Shown here piece after piece: positions 53,841 to 62,765 of a stretch of DNA of 64,000 nucleotides. Origin of the DNA: Sphingobacterium siyangense. GTDB lineage: Bacteria; Bacteroidota; Bacteroidia; Sphingobacteriales; Sphingobacteriaceae. The position numbers and the translations under genes were made by a program. The stretch covers positions 186,001-250,000 of the forward strand of contig NZ_VLKR01000001.1 in assembly GCF_007830445.1 (NCBI RefSeq), read 5' to 3'. The notes beneath the pieces were generated by a model. It was not told the DNA's origin and made no database searches. It saw only the letters and a list, made by a program, of their open reading frames with translations. Position 1 is the stretch's first letter, and every line of letters begins with the position of its first letter.

Positions 53841-55556
53841 TCAATTGATGCGATAAATGGGATAAAGAAGATGTGACTCTTCATAATAAGGTGAATGTTT
53901 GTATATCCAATCCAGCTGCGCACTACTACTTGCAGCAAGTTTAGGGTTGTTCATCTTTTCGCGTTCAAAGGCAGATCTTAAATCTTTATTCTCTTTTAGA
54001 AGCTTGGCTGCTGTATCTTCAAAAACATAAGCTGAATAGTATTCTTTCTGTCCTAAGATCGCATCAAAGAAATTCCAATTAAAATAAGAGTCTATTGCTT
54101 CAGGTTCCAAGGTTTCCAGCAGAAACTTCACACCGTCCTGGTTCAAAGGGACCAAAAAATCACCGGCACTGAAGTTTACCTTGTTGGATTCCCTAAGGAG
54201 ACTGGTGTCAAAATGTAAATAATGTCCTTCATATGGACTTGAAGTTGTCTTGAAATCCTTAATCCTATACTGTTCCACCGCAATAACAGAATCTTGTTTA
54301 AGCGGAATCATCTTGATTTGATTGAGTGTCAACAATTCAATAACTTTCCATTCAGACTGCGGAATGACATAATACGATGGAATCGTCACTTCTTTTGTCG
54401 GAACATATGTATTATATAACTTAACTTGTTTTGAAAACTTAGCGTTTCTATCATACCACAACCTATCTTTCGAAGAAACGTCACTTGGTTTATATTTTGC
54501 CTCGAAGCCCTTAAATTCCAGCGATTCATATTTTGATGAATCAAGCTTCCATGCTATGGCATATTTATCCCCTATTTGATATTGCTTTAGGTTTTCAGCT
54601 CTTTTTTGTTTAATCACCTTATAATTCTGTTCGATAAAATCCAAGTTACAACGCATATAGTCATAAGTCGCTTTGACACGTTCTTGATAAGGTTTCAACA
54701 TATGTGTTTCCACAACAGTTCCGATTACATTAAATAGACTGGTGTAGCCTGTTGCGTATCTTGGCGAATCCATAAAGGTTGGAAAACCACCATCGGGCAC
54801 ATCGTTGTGGATGTTGACATAGGGAACAGACATAAATCCTTTCTTTTGGAGATCCTTGAGTAAGTTCTTTTGCATGTGGCTGTTAAAATAATTTCCCAAA
54901 AGGTTTCCTAAACGTTCTTTGTTTGTTGAGATATAGGTGAAGGTGTACTGATAATCGGCTCCATTGCTGACATGATTATCTATAAAAACATCTGGTTTGA
55001 CCCATTGGAAAATCCGCTGAAAGCTCCGCGAGTTTTTAGTATCTGTCTTAATAAAATCCCTATTTAAGTCATAGTGTCTTGCATTTCCACGAAAACCATA
55101 CTCTTCAGGGCCATTTTGATTAGCTCTAGAAAAGCTCCCACGATTTAACATCCCACTCACATTATAACTCGCCAGCGCAACAACAATAACATTTTGAGGT
55201 GCCTTTATCTTTCCTGTTGCCAAATCGCGCATAAGCATCATAGTCGCATCAATACCGTCTGGCTCTCCAGGATGAATACCATTGTTGACCAATAAAACGC
55301 ACTTCTCTTCCCTAGCCACTTCCAGTGTCTTTCCAAACGGATTAAATACAACAACATCTATTGGTTTATTGTTATCGTCTTCTCCCCGTGTTTCATAGTG
55401 AATTGTTGTATATTTCCGTGCCAATTCCTGATAATATGCCCGCATTTCCTCAAAAGTTGTCGATTGATTGCCATTACCCCGTTCATAAGGTGTAAGTATT
55501 TGCGCATAACTTCTGCCAAAAAGCATGAAAGAAAATAATATCAGGAACTGTTTCAT
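53841..55556 (-). CDS. M14 family zinc carboxypeptidase-like metallopeptidase, secreted
   Basis: A 571-residue protein with a signal peptide (MKQFLILFSFMLFGRSYAQ). Zinc ligands of the M14 site are His95 and Glu98 in NNGIHPGEPDG and His195 in FIDNHVSNGADYQ, with the substrate-binding region GNARHYDLNRDF between them. The C-terminal 250 residues are a less conserved accessory part. Bacteroidota M14 enzymes act as carboxypeptidases or related amidases on peptides outside the cytoplasm. It is convergent with the DUF3667 gene. Confidence 0.9.
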   Translation of the reverse strand: MKQFLILFSFMLFGRSYAQILTPYERGNGNQSTTFEEMRAYYQELARKYTTIHYETRGEDDNNKPIDVVVFNPFGKTLEVAREEKCVLLVNNGIHPGEPDGIDATMMLMRDLATGKIKAPQNVIVVALASYNVSGMLNRGSFSRANQNGPEEYGFRGNARHYDLNRDFIKTDTKNSRSFQRIFQWVKPDVFIDNHVSNGADYQYTFTYISTNKERLGNLLGNYFNSHMQKNLLKDLQKKGFMSVPYVNIHNDVPDGGFPTFMDSPRYATGYTSLFNVIGTVVETHMLKPYQERVKATYDYMRCNLDFIEQNYKVIKQKRAENLKQYQIGDKYAIAWKLDSSKYESLEFKGFEAKYKPSDVSSKDRLWYDRNAKFSKQVKLYNTYVPTKEVTIPSYYVIPQSEWKVIELLTLNQIKMIPLKQDSVIAVEQYRIKDFKTTSSPYEGHYLHFDTSLLRESNKVNFSAGDFLVPLNQDGVKFLLETLEPEAIDSYFNWNFFDAILGQKEYYSAYVFEDTAAKLLKENKDLRSAFEREKMNNPKLAASSSAQLDWIYKHSPYYEESHLLYPIYRIN

Positions 55557-55639
55557 AAGATCAATTTAGGCTCCAATTTACGATAAACTTGTTAAAATGC
55601 GTAAGCAATTTCTACCTTCTATTAGGAACCGCTTCCCAA

Positions 55640-55679
55640 TAAAACAAAATCCCTAAGAAATGTAGGGATTTTGTTTTTA
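55640..55679 (-). terminator. Terminator of the aldo-keto reductase gene
   Basis: ACAAAATCCCTA and TAGGGATTTTGT form a 12-bp stem with a 7-base loop, followed on the minus strand by TTTTA. Confidence 0.8.
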
Positions 55680-55694
55680 CGCTTTATCACTATT

Positions 55695-56639
55695 TCATTT
55701 GCTGACCTCATTTAATAATTCAATATCTTCCGTATCTAATTTAAGAGTCGGCGCCGCACATAGCGTATCCAATTGACTCTCACTTGTAGCACTTACAATG
55801 GGAGCGGTAATTAGCGGTTTAGCCAACAACCATGCTAATGCTACAGTAGCCTGTTTTGTCCCGTGTTTCTCGGAGATAACATCGAGCGCTTTTAGGACAG
55901 CTTTACCTTTAGCATCAAAATATTTTTTGATCCCACCACCCCTAGCCGTTTTATCAAAGTCAGCTTCAGTACGGTATTTACCGGTCAAGAAACCTGCAGC
56001 AAGCGACCAATATGGAAATACGCTCAAACCGTACTTCTCGACCAATCCCGCATAATCTGTTTCAAAACCAGCACGCTCTACCAAATTGTAATGCGGTTGC
56101 AAAGCAACATATTTAGGAAGACCATTTTTCTCCGCAACATCAAAGCTTTCCGTTAACCGCGTTGGCGATAGATTAGAAGCGGCAATATAACGTACCTTAC
56201 CTGCTTTTATTAAGTCAGCATAAGCCGACAATGTCTCTTCCAAAGGGGTTACGTTATCGTCAAAGTGGGTATAGTATAAATCAATATGATCTACTCCCAA
56301 TCGTCGCAACGATTCATCAGCAGATTTCAAAATATGTTTTCTTGAGATATCATACCCGTGCTCCTTAGTCTCGGATCCAACTTTTGTTGCGATTACTATA
56401 TTTTGACGGTTGCCACGGCTTTTTAACCATTTCCCAATAATTTCTTCGGACTGCCCGCCGGTTCCATTCACCCACCAAGAATACGTATCTGCCGTATCGA
56501 TAAAATTAAATCCTGCTCCTACAAATTTATCTAGCATTTCAAACGATTTTTGCTCATCTAATGTCCAGCCAAAAACATTCCCGCCAAAATTAATTGGAGC
56601 TATCTGCAAATCTGTGTGTTGTATTTCTACCTTTTTCAT
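55695..56639 (-). CDS. Aldo/keto reductase
   Basis: A 314-residue TIM-barrel oxidoreductase. The catalytic tetrad is visible: Asp48 and Tyr53 in FIDTADTYSWW, Lys86 in ATKVGSE and His125 in YYTHFDDN. Further family marks are GQSEEIIGKWLKSRG and VALAWLLAKPLITAPIVSATSESQL. It should reduce aldehydes or ketones with NADPH; the substrate is unknown. It is a single gene with its own terminator. Confidence 0.93.
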   Translation of the reverse strand: MKKVEIQHTDLQIAPINFGGNVFGWTLDEQKSFEMLDKFVGAGFNFIDTADTYSWWVNGTGGQSEEIIGKWLKSRGNRQNIVIATKVGSETKEHGYDISRKHILKSADESLRRLGVDHIDLYYTHFDDNVTPLEETLSAYADLIKAGKVRYIAASNLSPTRLTESFDVAEKNGLPKYVALQPHYNLVERAGFETDYAGLVEKYGLSVFPYWSLAAGFLTGKYRTEADFDKTARGGGIKKYFDAKGKAVLKALDVISEKHGTKQATVALAWLLAKPLITAPIVSATSESQLDTLCAAPTLKLDTEDIELLNEVSK

Positions 56640-56782
56640 TGAAATTATCTGTTTATTGTTCCTTTAAATAAAAAATCGCTATGCAAGTACAGCTATAAAG
56701 CTAAAGTTACGGTATTCATCTTGAGCCACGCCAGCATTCTTCACATCTAAATGTCAAAAAGAGTAAAGTACGCTATTGCAAT

Positions 56783-56959
56783 TTAGTACGCAGTTACTAT
56801 GATTATACTAAATTGCAGCCGACTTTCGATCAGATCATTGTGCTCATAGTTAAAAATCTTATCTTCGTACTCATGGCCCATATCAATCTGACCTTCTTTG
56901 AGCATGTCAGATAAAGCCTTCGATAGATTGAACAGATTACATTGATAAAACCCAATCAT
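56783..56959 (-). CDS. Small 58-residue protein, unknown
   Basis: A complete minus-strand frame from ATG at 56959 to TAA at 56783 codes for MIGFYQCNLFNLSKALSDM and then KEGQIDMGHEYEDKIFNYE and a hydrophobic end. The composition looks like real protein, and the start lies two bases from the GNAT start on the other strand. I do not recognise it. It may be a small gene or the tail of a decayed one. Confidence 0.4.
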   Translation of the reverse strand: MIGFYQCNLFNLSKALSDMLKEGQIDMGHEYEDKIFNYEHNDLIESRLQFSIIIVTAY

Positions 56960-56961
56960 CT

Positions 56962-57429
56962 ATGATCCCAATAGTATATAGACGAGCAATGGAAAGTGAT
57001 TTGACTTTTCTTTTAGATCTACGATTAAAGACAATGACCCAACATTTAATAGCCGCTGCTTTACCCACAACGAGGGATTCACATCTACAAAGAATTAAAT
57101 ACAAATTTGAACATGCTGCTATCATTGAATACAACCATATCCCTATCGGACTTTTGAAAACCGAGAAAGGACGGGCTCATATCGAGTTGATTCAAATACA
57201 GATCGATCCCCGATACCAAGGGAAAGGGCTAGGAAAAAAGATATTAAAAGATCTTATAGATGAAGCAATTTACGAAGGGAAGTCGATTTCATTACATGTA
57301 TTAAAAACCAATAAAGCGCAAAAGCTCTACTTCAGTATTGGTTTCGAAATTATCGGAGAAGATGAGCATTCATATCATATGAAGTACTCAAACAAGGATA
57401 AGATTTTAAAAAACAGGTCGGCTCTTTAA
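56962..57429 (+). CDS. GNAT family N-acetyltransferase
   Basis: A 155-residue acetyltransferase with a full GNAT core: IVYRRAMESDLTFLLDLRLKTM at the start, AIIEYNHIPIGLLKTEKG, the acetyl-CoA loop HIELIQIQIDPRYQGKGLGKKIL (Q-G-x-G-x-G-like QGKGLG), and SLHVLKTNKAQKLYFSIGFEIIGEDEHSYHMKY at the end. The substrate is unknown. Its TAA stop lies in the loop of the terminator shared with the convergent alcohol dehydrogenase gene. Confidence 0.9.
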   Translation: MIPIVYRRAMESDLTFLLDLRLKTMTQHLIAAALPTTRDSHLQRIKYKFEHAAIIEYNHIPIGLLKTEKGRAHIELIQIQIDPRYQGKGLGKKILKDLIDEAIYEGKSISLHVLKTNKAQKLYFSIGFEIIGEDEHSYHMKYSNKDKILKNRSAL

Positions 57430-57443
57430 CCGACCTGTTTTTT
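57408..57443. terminator. Bidirectional terminator overlapping the GNAT stop codon
   Basis: AAAACAGGTCGG and CCGACCTGTTTT form a stem of at least 12 bp with A and T runs. The GNAT stop (57427-57429) lies in the loop, and the alcohol dehydrogenase stop is just beyond at 57446. Confidence 0.85.
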
Positions 57444-57445
57444 CA

Positions 57446-58501
57446 TTACTTTTCAATAGACGACATATCGATTACAAAACGATATTTCACATCACTATCC
57501 AATACTCTTTGATACGCCTCATTTACATAATCGATATCAATCATTTCTGTTTCGGGTAGAATATTATGTTCAGCACAAAAATCAAGCATATCCTGAGTTT
57601 CCTGTATTCCCCCAATACTGGAAGCCGTTAGGATCTTATTTCCCCCCATGATCGAGCGTCCATTAATTTCCATGGGTGCAGCCGGAATCCCCACGCAAAT
57701 ATAAACTCCTTTTGTTTTCAATAATGCAAGATAGAGGTTATAATCATGTGGTGCTGATACGGTATCAATAATAAAATCAAAATACGAGGAGAATTCTTTT
57801 ATTTCATCGGCCTCATGGGTATTTAAGAACTTGTGTGCTCCAAGTAGAGCGGCATCGTCCTTTTTGCGTGGTGAATGGCTTATCATTGTAACTTCTGCCC
57901 CCATTGCCACTGCAATTTTAACAGCCATATGTCCCAATCCGCCTAAGCCTAACACACCAACTTTATGCCCTTTGCTAACATTCCATCTTTTTAATGGCGA
58001 ATAGGTGGTGATTCCTGCACAGAGTAGCGGTGCCACCTTTTTAATATCCAAAGATTCCGGCACATGCAGCACAAAATCTGCATCCGCAACAATATTATTG
58101 CTATAACCACCAAAAGTATAGCTGTGATCGTGCATCACATCTTTGCTGTTGTACGTCCAAACGGTCTTCTTTTCTGAACAGAACTGTTGTTGGTCTGACT
58201 TACAGTTATCGCATTCGCCACAGGAAGCGACCATACAACCGACACCTGCCAGGTCACCTTTTTTGAACTTAGTCACTCCAGGACCAACTGCACTTATCCG
58301 ACCAACAATTTCGTGCCCGGGAACAATTGGGTATTGTGTACCACCCCACTCATCATGTACTTGATGAATATCGGAGTGACAAATCCCGCTGTACAAGATA
58401 TCTATTAAAACATCGTTTGCACCAAGCTCTCTCCTTTCAAACTCCCAGTATTCAAGTGGAGAACTACTGTCTTTCGCCGCATAACCTTTCGACTTAATCA
58501 T
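57446..58501 (-). CDS. Zinc-dependent alcohol dehydrogenase (CAD/YahK-like)
   Basis: From ATG at 58501 the gene encodes 351 residues (MIKSKGYAAKDSSSPLEYWEFERRELG). The catalytic-zinc Cys-His pair is in GICHSDIHQVHDEWGG and PGHEIVGRI; the structural zinc cysteines are in CGECDNCKSDQQQFC. The cofactor site is GLGGLGHMAVKIA. This is the NAD(P)H-dependent aldehyde reductase (YahK / cinnamyl-alcohol-dehydrogenase-like) branch. It interconverts alcohols and aldehydes in the cytoplasm. The frame opens to 58522, but the seven extra residues (MVYKKDN) are not family-like. Confidence 0.93.
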   Translation of the reverse strand: MIKSKGYAAKDSSSPLEYWEFERRELGANDVLIDILYSGICHSDIHQVHDEWGGTQYPIVPGHEIVGRISAVGPGVTKFKKGDLAGVGCMVASCGECDNCKSDQQQFCSEKKTVWTYNSKDVMHDHSYTFGGYSNNIVADADFVLHVPESLDIKKVAPLLCAGITTYSPLKRWNVSKGHKVGVLGLGGLGHMAVKIAVAMGAEVTMISHSPRKKDDAALLGAHKFLNTHEADEIKEFSSYFDFIIDTVSAPHDYNLYLALLKTKGVYICVGIPAAPMEINGRSIMGGNKILTASSIGGIQETQDMLDFCAEHNILPETEMIDIDYVNEAYQRVLDSDVKYRFVIDMSSIEK

Positions 58502-58671
58502 ATTATCTTTTTTATAGACCACAATTTGGATACGAAGATATCTTCGATCCCCTATTTACGTTGTACTAAGTTAGCGGGTATCGATGACGAATAAAGAAAG
58601 GCAAGCACAATATTGACACTGCGCAAACAAAAAAACAAGTTTAAACATAGAAGTATCCGCACAAGACCATG

Positions 58672-58679
58672 TATATTTG
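58672..58679 (+). promoter_or_regulatory. -7 element of the YceI gene
   Basis: TATATTTG matches TAnnTTTG and lies 20 bases before the ATG. A -33 match at the right distance is not evident. Confidence 0.4.
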
Positions 58680-58699
58680 AGTTCATATAAATCACTTCA

Positions 58700-59266
58700 A
58701 TGAAAAGAACCAGTCTAACGCTAGCAATTATTTGCTTAACATCAATGGCCTTCGCCCAAAAGATAAGCTACAAAGTGAACACGCAAAATTCGACGATCAA
58801 ATGGAATGCGAAAAAAGTTGTCGGGGGACATGTGGGAACAATCAATATACAAGAAGGAACGGTACAGACAGAAAAGGGGAAAATTACCGGCGGTGGTTTT
58901 ACCATAGATATGAATTCCATGGCTTGTACTGACGCACCTAAATTGACCGGGCACCTAAAAAATGAAGATTTCTTCAATGTGCCTACCTACCCTAGCAGCA
59001 AATTTGTCATCAGTAAAGTTGATAATAGCAAAGGCACTCCAATCATAACCGGTAATCTGACGATTAAGAATAAAACAAAATCGATCTCCTTTCCAGCAAA
59101 AGTCACCACAACTGCAGATGGACTTTCTGCTGAAGCTATAGGGGTTAAGGTAAATCGGCTGGACTTTGATATACAGTATCGTTCAGCAAGCTTTTTCTCC
59201 GACCTAGGCAATCGCGCCATCGATGATGAATTCACCTTAGATATCGTGCTTAAGGCTGTAAAATAA
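58700..59266 (+). CDS. YceI family periplasmic protein
   Basis: A 188-residue protein with a signal peptide (MKRTSLTLAIICLTSMAFAQ). The YceI fold (an isoprenoid-binding-type beta barrel) is shown by NSTIKWNAKKVVGGHVGTINIQEG near the start, then ITGGGFTIDMNSM, LKNEDFFNVPTYPSSKFVISKV and a C-terminal FSDLGNRAIDDEFTLDI. Family members bind polyisoprenoids or quinones in the periplasm; some respond to osmotic or base stress. It stands alone, with a hairpin downstream. Confidence 0.92.
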   Translation: MKRTSLTLAIICLTSMAFAQKISYKVNTQNSTIKWNAKKVVGGHVGTINIQEGTVQTEKGKITGGGFTIDMNSMACTDAPKLTGHLKNEDFFNVPTYPSSKFVISKVDNSKGTPIITGNLTIKNKTKSISFPAKVTTTADGLSAEAIGVKVNRLDFDIQYRSASFFSDLGNRAIDDEFTLDIVLKAVK

Positions 59267-59275
59267 AAACCTCAT

Positions 59276-59310
59276 AAGAGCCCTCTGTTAATACAGGCGG
59301 CTCTTCCTTC
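59276..59310 (+). terminator. Terminator after YceI
   Basis: AAGAGCC and GGCTCTT pair, with an inner CTGT/ACAG stem separated by a bulge, giving a two-part hairpin followed by TTCCTTC. Confidence 0.5.
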
Positions 59311-59590
59311 ATTGAATAATCGCACCGAGAATCGACATAATTTACTCGAGCTGCTTTTACACACAGACTACTTAAGGCTGTGATGTCACCTCATACCGGC
59401 ACGGAAAATCCAACAGTGTGGCACTTATTCTTCCTCAGAAATAGCGCATTAGCGCTGTGCTACAACACTAAACAAAGACTCTGTTAAATTAGATTTGATT
59501 CAAATTGCACTTAGCAAGCGATAAGATTGATGAAAGTAAAGTTTTAAAATTATCTTTAAACTCGCTAAAGTAAGGTTAGACAAATTATAT
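59311..59590. other. Gene-free region before the 194-residue gene
   Basis: Beyond the hairpin after YceI the rest of this 324-base gap shows no gene, RNA or repeat. Its last 70 bases are AT-rich and probably hold the promoter of the next gene. Confidence 0.4.
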
Positions 59591-60175
59591 ATGGAGAAAA
59601 TAAAAACTTTTCAACAACACGAGCTTAATAGAATTAGAAAAAATTGGAGTGAAAGTGACCTCGCATTTGAAAAGTTGGGAAGATCTTCTAATATATCCGA
59701 TTATTCGGATCGGGAGATCAATGAAATGCTGCTCGGTGTATATAAAGACAGTAAACACCTTATGGTCGATGAAGGCTACTTTATTGATCTCGCGAAAGCG
59801 TATAAAGCCAGTTGTATTTTGGTTGATGTATCCTATTCAAGACGTATCAAACCTGCTCCGAACAGCATACTTAATCTTCAGGATATCCGTAATTTTTACA
59901 TTGAAGATTATTTTATAGAGACGAAAGAAGCATTCTCCAACAAAAATAAACATAAGATAACGGGTTATCTCAAAAAGATCGGCGGTATCAGTTTGGGTAA
60001 AGGGCAATACAATTATCTGTATTCTATTCCGAACGATTTCAAAACGTTTTTCGGTGATACACCGGCCGATCTGTTCTATCCTATACAGCGTTATATCAAC
60101 GGGTTATTTTTTGACGACGATTATCGAATTTCAGATTTTGAAGTCATCAGTAAGATTGTTATCAGTAAGACATAA
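59591..60175 (+). CDS. Unknown cytoplasmic protein (194 residues)
   Basis: I do not recognise this protein. It has no signal peptide or membrane helix. The N-terminal third is charged and helical (MEKIKTFQQHELNRIRKNWSE, then EINEMLLGVYKDSKHL). The middle has an alternating beta pattern (ASCILVDVSYSRRIKP) and the end is rich in aromatic and acidic residues (LFFDDDYRISDFEVISKI). The A-rich leader just before ATG supports this start. The frame is long and free of competing real frames. Context (YceI upstream, Arr fusion convergent downstream) does not suggest a role. Confidence 0.7.
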   Translation: MEKIKTFQQHELNRIRKNWSESDLAFEKLGRSSNISDYSDREINEMLLGVYKDSKHLMVDEGYFIDLAKAYKASCILVDVSYSRRIKPAPNSILNLQDIRNFYIEDYFIETKEAFSNKNKHKITGYLKKIGGISLGKGQYNYLYSIPNDFKTFFGDTPADLFYPIQRYINGLFFDDDYRISDFEVISKIVISKT

Positions 60176-60207
60176 TTCCGATTGCCGGAGCAACCGCTCT
60201 TGGTTTC

Positions 60208-60951
60208 TTAATTGATAATCTCACCATCATTCTGATCTAGTTTATCACGAAATTTTTCAAGTTCCTGAACACCTGGTTTTGCCCATTCAGCAACCTCACC
60301 TATAATTTTTAATGGAAATTCAGATCTATAGGAACGTGTAGGATTTCCGGGAAACTTCTGGTCCGTCAGATTAGGGTCATGCTGATAATCACCGGTAGGT
60401 TCAACAATAAATACCCGCTCGCTGCGCTCACCTTTTGCCAGGGCCGCTGCAAGTCCGGCCCCATTCATCATACCTGTAAAATAAATATGATTCATTTTGA
60501 AGTCGGCTTGATAGTTAGAATTGAAGCCTGGAACCAATAAGTCGCCGATTTGTGCATCTGCTTTTGTACCGTGATAAAAAGGTCCCTTATCAAAGGGAAT
60601 GTTCTTATAAGAAGAGGCCAACCTAGCATATTCACTTGCCATTGCTTCTTCTCCTAAACTTGTGTAACAGGCACAAATCTTCAAATACATTCTGGGCAAT
60701 GCACTGGTAGTCCGATCATCACCGATTACCAATGCGTGATCTAAGGCTATGTGCAGCCATTTCAGACGATCCGACACCGTTTTCTGCTGCCGGGATACAA
60801 AATAGGCTGCAATAAACTTCTCATGGTCATCGCTTGCCTCCCGATAACCCTCTGCAAAAAAGGACAGCGCTTCATCGTGTCTACCGTTTTCTTCCAATTG
60901 TATGCCTTTTAGGCAAAGTTTGACAACCCCGTTAAATGGTGAAAATTCCAT
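60208..60951 (-). CDS. arr: TPR-like domain fused to NAD+-rifampin ADP-ribosyltransferase (Arr)
   Basis: A 247-residue two-domain protein. Residues about 1-115 are TPR-like helices closely related to the separate protein at 27133-27567. From residue about 118 the sequence is a complete Arr enzyme: IPFDKGPFYHGTKADAQIGDLLVPGFNSNY, then HIYFTGMMNGAGLAAALAKGE, VFIVEPTGDYQHDPNLTDQKFPGNPTRSYRS and a closing KIIGEVAEWAKPG. Arr enzymes inactivate rifamycins by ADP-ribosylation at the C23 hydroxyl, using NAD+. The conserved His (YHGT), Y-x-T, and D-P-N-L-T-D-x-K-F-P-G-N-P-T-[RQ]-S-Y motif are all intact, so activity is likely. The use of the extra domain is unknown. Confidence 0.92.
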   Translation of the reverse strand: MEFSPFNGVVKLCLKGIQLEENGRHDEALSFFAEGYREASDDHEKFIAAYFVSRQQKTVSDRLKWLHIALDHALVIGDDRTTSALPRMYLKICACYTSLGEEAMASEYARLASSYKNIPFDKGPFYHGTKADAQIGDLLVPGFNSNYQADFKMNHIYFTGMMNGAGLAAALAKGERSERVFIVEPTGDYQHDPNLTDQKFPGNPTRSYRSEFPLKIIGEVAEWAKPGVQELEKFRDKLDQNDGEIIN

Positions 60952-61049
60952 CGTATAAATTATTATCTATTCAACCGAATATTATCCTCGCTGTAGTTAT
61001 AAGTGAACACCCTTAGTAACATCAGGACTTAAGCAAGGCTATGTATGTA

Positions 61050-61080
61050 AAAAGCCAGTTATTAAGAATAACCGGCTCTT
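61050..61080 (-). terminator. Terminator of the amidohydrolase gene
   Basis: AGCC-A-GTTATT pairs with AATAAC-C-GGCT (one mismatch) around a 3-base loop; on the minus strand it is followed by TTTTT. It lies about 100 bases past the amidohydrolase stop. Confidence 0.6.
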
Positions 61081-61176
61081 CAACAAAATTGTTCTCTTAT
61101 TTTCAATATTTCTCGCTGGAATCCTGAAAACAGTTGGCCTCCAGAGAGCAGCTAAATTATCCGATAGATGGTCTCC

Positions 61177-62388
61177 TTAGAATACAATATTGCCTTTGTG
61201 TATCAAGGAAGTCACCGGTGAAATACGAGAAACTGCTTCAGCGGAACAACTTGCCTCAACAAAAACCATGCTTGCCTCATCACCCACTTTCGGCCATTGT
61301 TGATTTCCATTATTGTCCAAAGGCAATTTGTAGCGTGTCGCGAAAGCAAGTGTTCTAGATAAGCCGAATTCTGTTCCATAACCATAAAGCTCAGCAATAA
61401 GATTCGCTTTCTGCAGCATGTTTCCCGAGCCAAACGTATTCCAGTGATCCTGAATATTGTCATTTCCAATCAAAACCTCCACCCCATATTTCCGAAGTGT
61501 CGGAATAGGCATAATCATATTGCCAAAGGGCACAGAGGACACGATTCCCACCCCCGCTTCTGCGAGACGTGCCGCAATTTTTTCAGCTTCGACATTTGTG
61601 AGACGACTAAGTGCAAAAGCATGGCTAACAAAAGCTTTCCCTTTTAATTGGGGGTTTTCCAATGTACGGTCGATCAAAAACTCGATTGTCTTCATACCAC
61701 TTTCTCCCATTTCATGGAGGTGTATGTCAATTCCCTTATTGTTATCAAGCGCCAACTGTGTAATCTGCTCCATACTTTTTTCGATACTTCCGTCCAAAGA
61801 GTACGGATCTACTCCACCTATGAAACTAACAGCATCCAGTTTTGCAACATCCTTCAAAATGGGTAAAGTATCCGTATAATAGAGGCCATGCTGTGGAAAA
61901 GCAACCAGCTCCGCTTCTACCGTGTGTTTTTTCGATGCAAGTGCCTTTTCCAAATTTGTTAACGATTTTAGTCCAGATGTTGGATCAACATTGAAATGTG
62001 AACGAATAAAATCAGTTCCGTATGCCTGCAGAAAATTCAGCATTTTGCCCGTTCTTTCGACTGAGGTGCTTAACCATTCTGGGATCATCTTCTGCTCATA
62101 CGCGATCATATCTTTTACGGTATGCCGTGTTGGCGATACAGCTTCCCATGCCAGACCAAACAACATTTTATCCAAATGGGCATGCATATCCTTAAAAGCC
62201 GGCAACATCAAATGTCCTTTTGCATCGATCGCATTAGCATTTGCAGTATTTGGTTTGATTCCTTTGATCTTACCCTCTTCAACTTCTACACAGAATAAAG
62301 CCGTATTTGTGCTTATAACTTCCTTTCCATCAAACTCGAATCCTGTCTCAAGCCGTACGTTTTTTAAAATATATGTTTTAGCTTTCAT
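61177..62388 (-). CDS. Amidohydrolase family protein (cytosine-deaminase-like)
   Basis: A 403-residue metal-dependent hydrolase. Visible are the N-terminal beta part ending at LMLPAFKDMHAHLDKM (first metal ligands His-x-His), IRSHFNVDP, GIDIHLHEMGESG (His pair), VSHAFALSRL and IGNDNIQDHWNTFG with the catalytic Asp. The layout matches the cytosine deaminase / atrazine-type branch of the amidohydrolases. It should hydrolyse a ring amine or amide; the substrate is unknown. It lies alone, upstream of the Arr gene on the same strand by about 225 bases. Confidence 0.87.
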   Translation of the reverse strand: MKAKTYILKNVRLETGFEFDGKEVISTNTALFCVEVEEGKIKGIKPNTANANAIDAKGHLMLPAFKDMHAHLDKMLFGLAWEAVSPTRHTVKDMIAYEQKMIPEWLSTSVERTGKMLNFLQAYGTDFIRSHFNVDPTSGLKSLTNLEKALASKKHTVEAELVAFPQHGLYYTDTLPILKDVAKLDAVSFIGGVDPYSLDGSIEKSMEQITQLALDNNKGIDIHLHEMGESGMKTIEFLIDRTLENPQLKGKAFVSHAFALSRLTNVEAEKIAARLAEAGVGIVSSVPFGNMIMPIPTLRKYGVEVLIGNDNIQDHWNTFGSGNMLQKANLIAELYGYGTEFGLSRTLAFATRYKLPLDNNGNQQWPKVGDEASMVFVEASCSAEAVSRISPVTSLIHKGNIVF

Positions 62389-62765
62389 ATTTATTTTGAT
62401 AATATTCTTTTTCTCTAAAAATTACCGGACAATAGAAACGGTATTATTTTTCCACTTTTATTATTCAGTATCACCAAAACAAAGGTCGCAATGATTCTCC
62501 CAGATCTTTTGCAGAATACATCTCGATACTTGAACAATTTATCACAGCGCCGACTTTTGCTCAACAGTATGCATAAGGTGAAACTACAACGAATGTGCTT
62601 TCAGCCAGCATGAGACCAATGAGAACGACACTTAAAATACACTGTAGTAATAAATTGTCCAACAGATGGAATGAAAACCACATTGTAAAAACAGCCTTAG
62701 CTACTATTTTTGTATTAAACATCGAAGCTTCTTCGGCTTTATCGAAAAAATTATAGCACAATAAA
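62389..62765. other. Gene-free region, possible decayed coding traces
   Basis: This 377-base gap separates the divergent amidohydrolase and ankyrin genes. A minus-strand stretch near 62478-62550 reads like a protein end (INCSSIEMYSAKDLGESLRPLFW then stop at about 62471) but has no start, so it may be debris. No RNA gene or repeat is seen. The ankyrin gene's promoter should lie in the last 100 bases. Confidence 0.35.
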
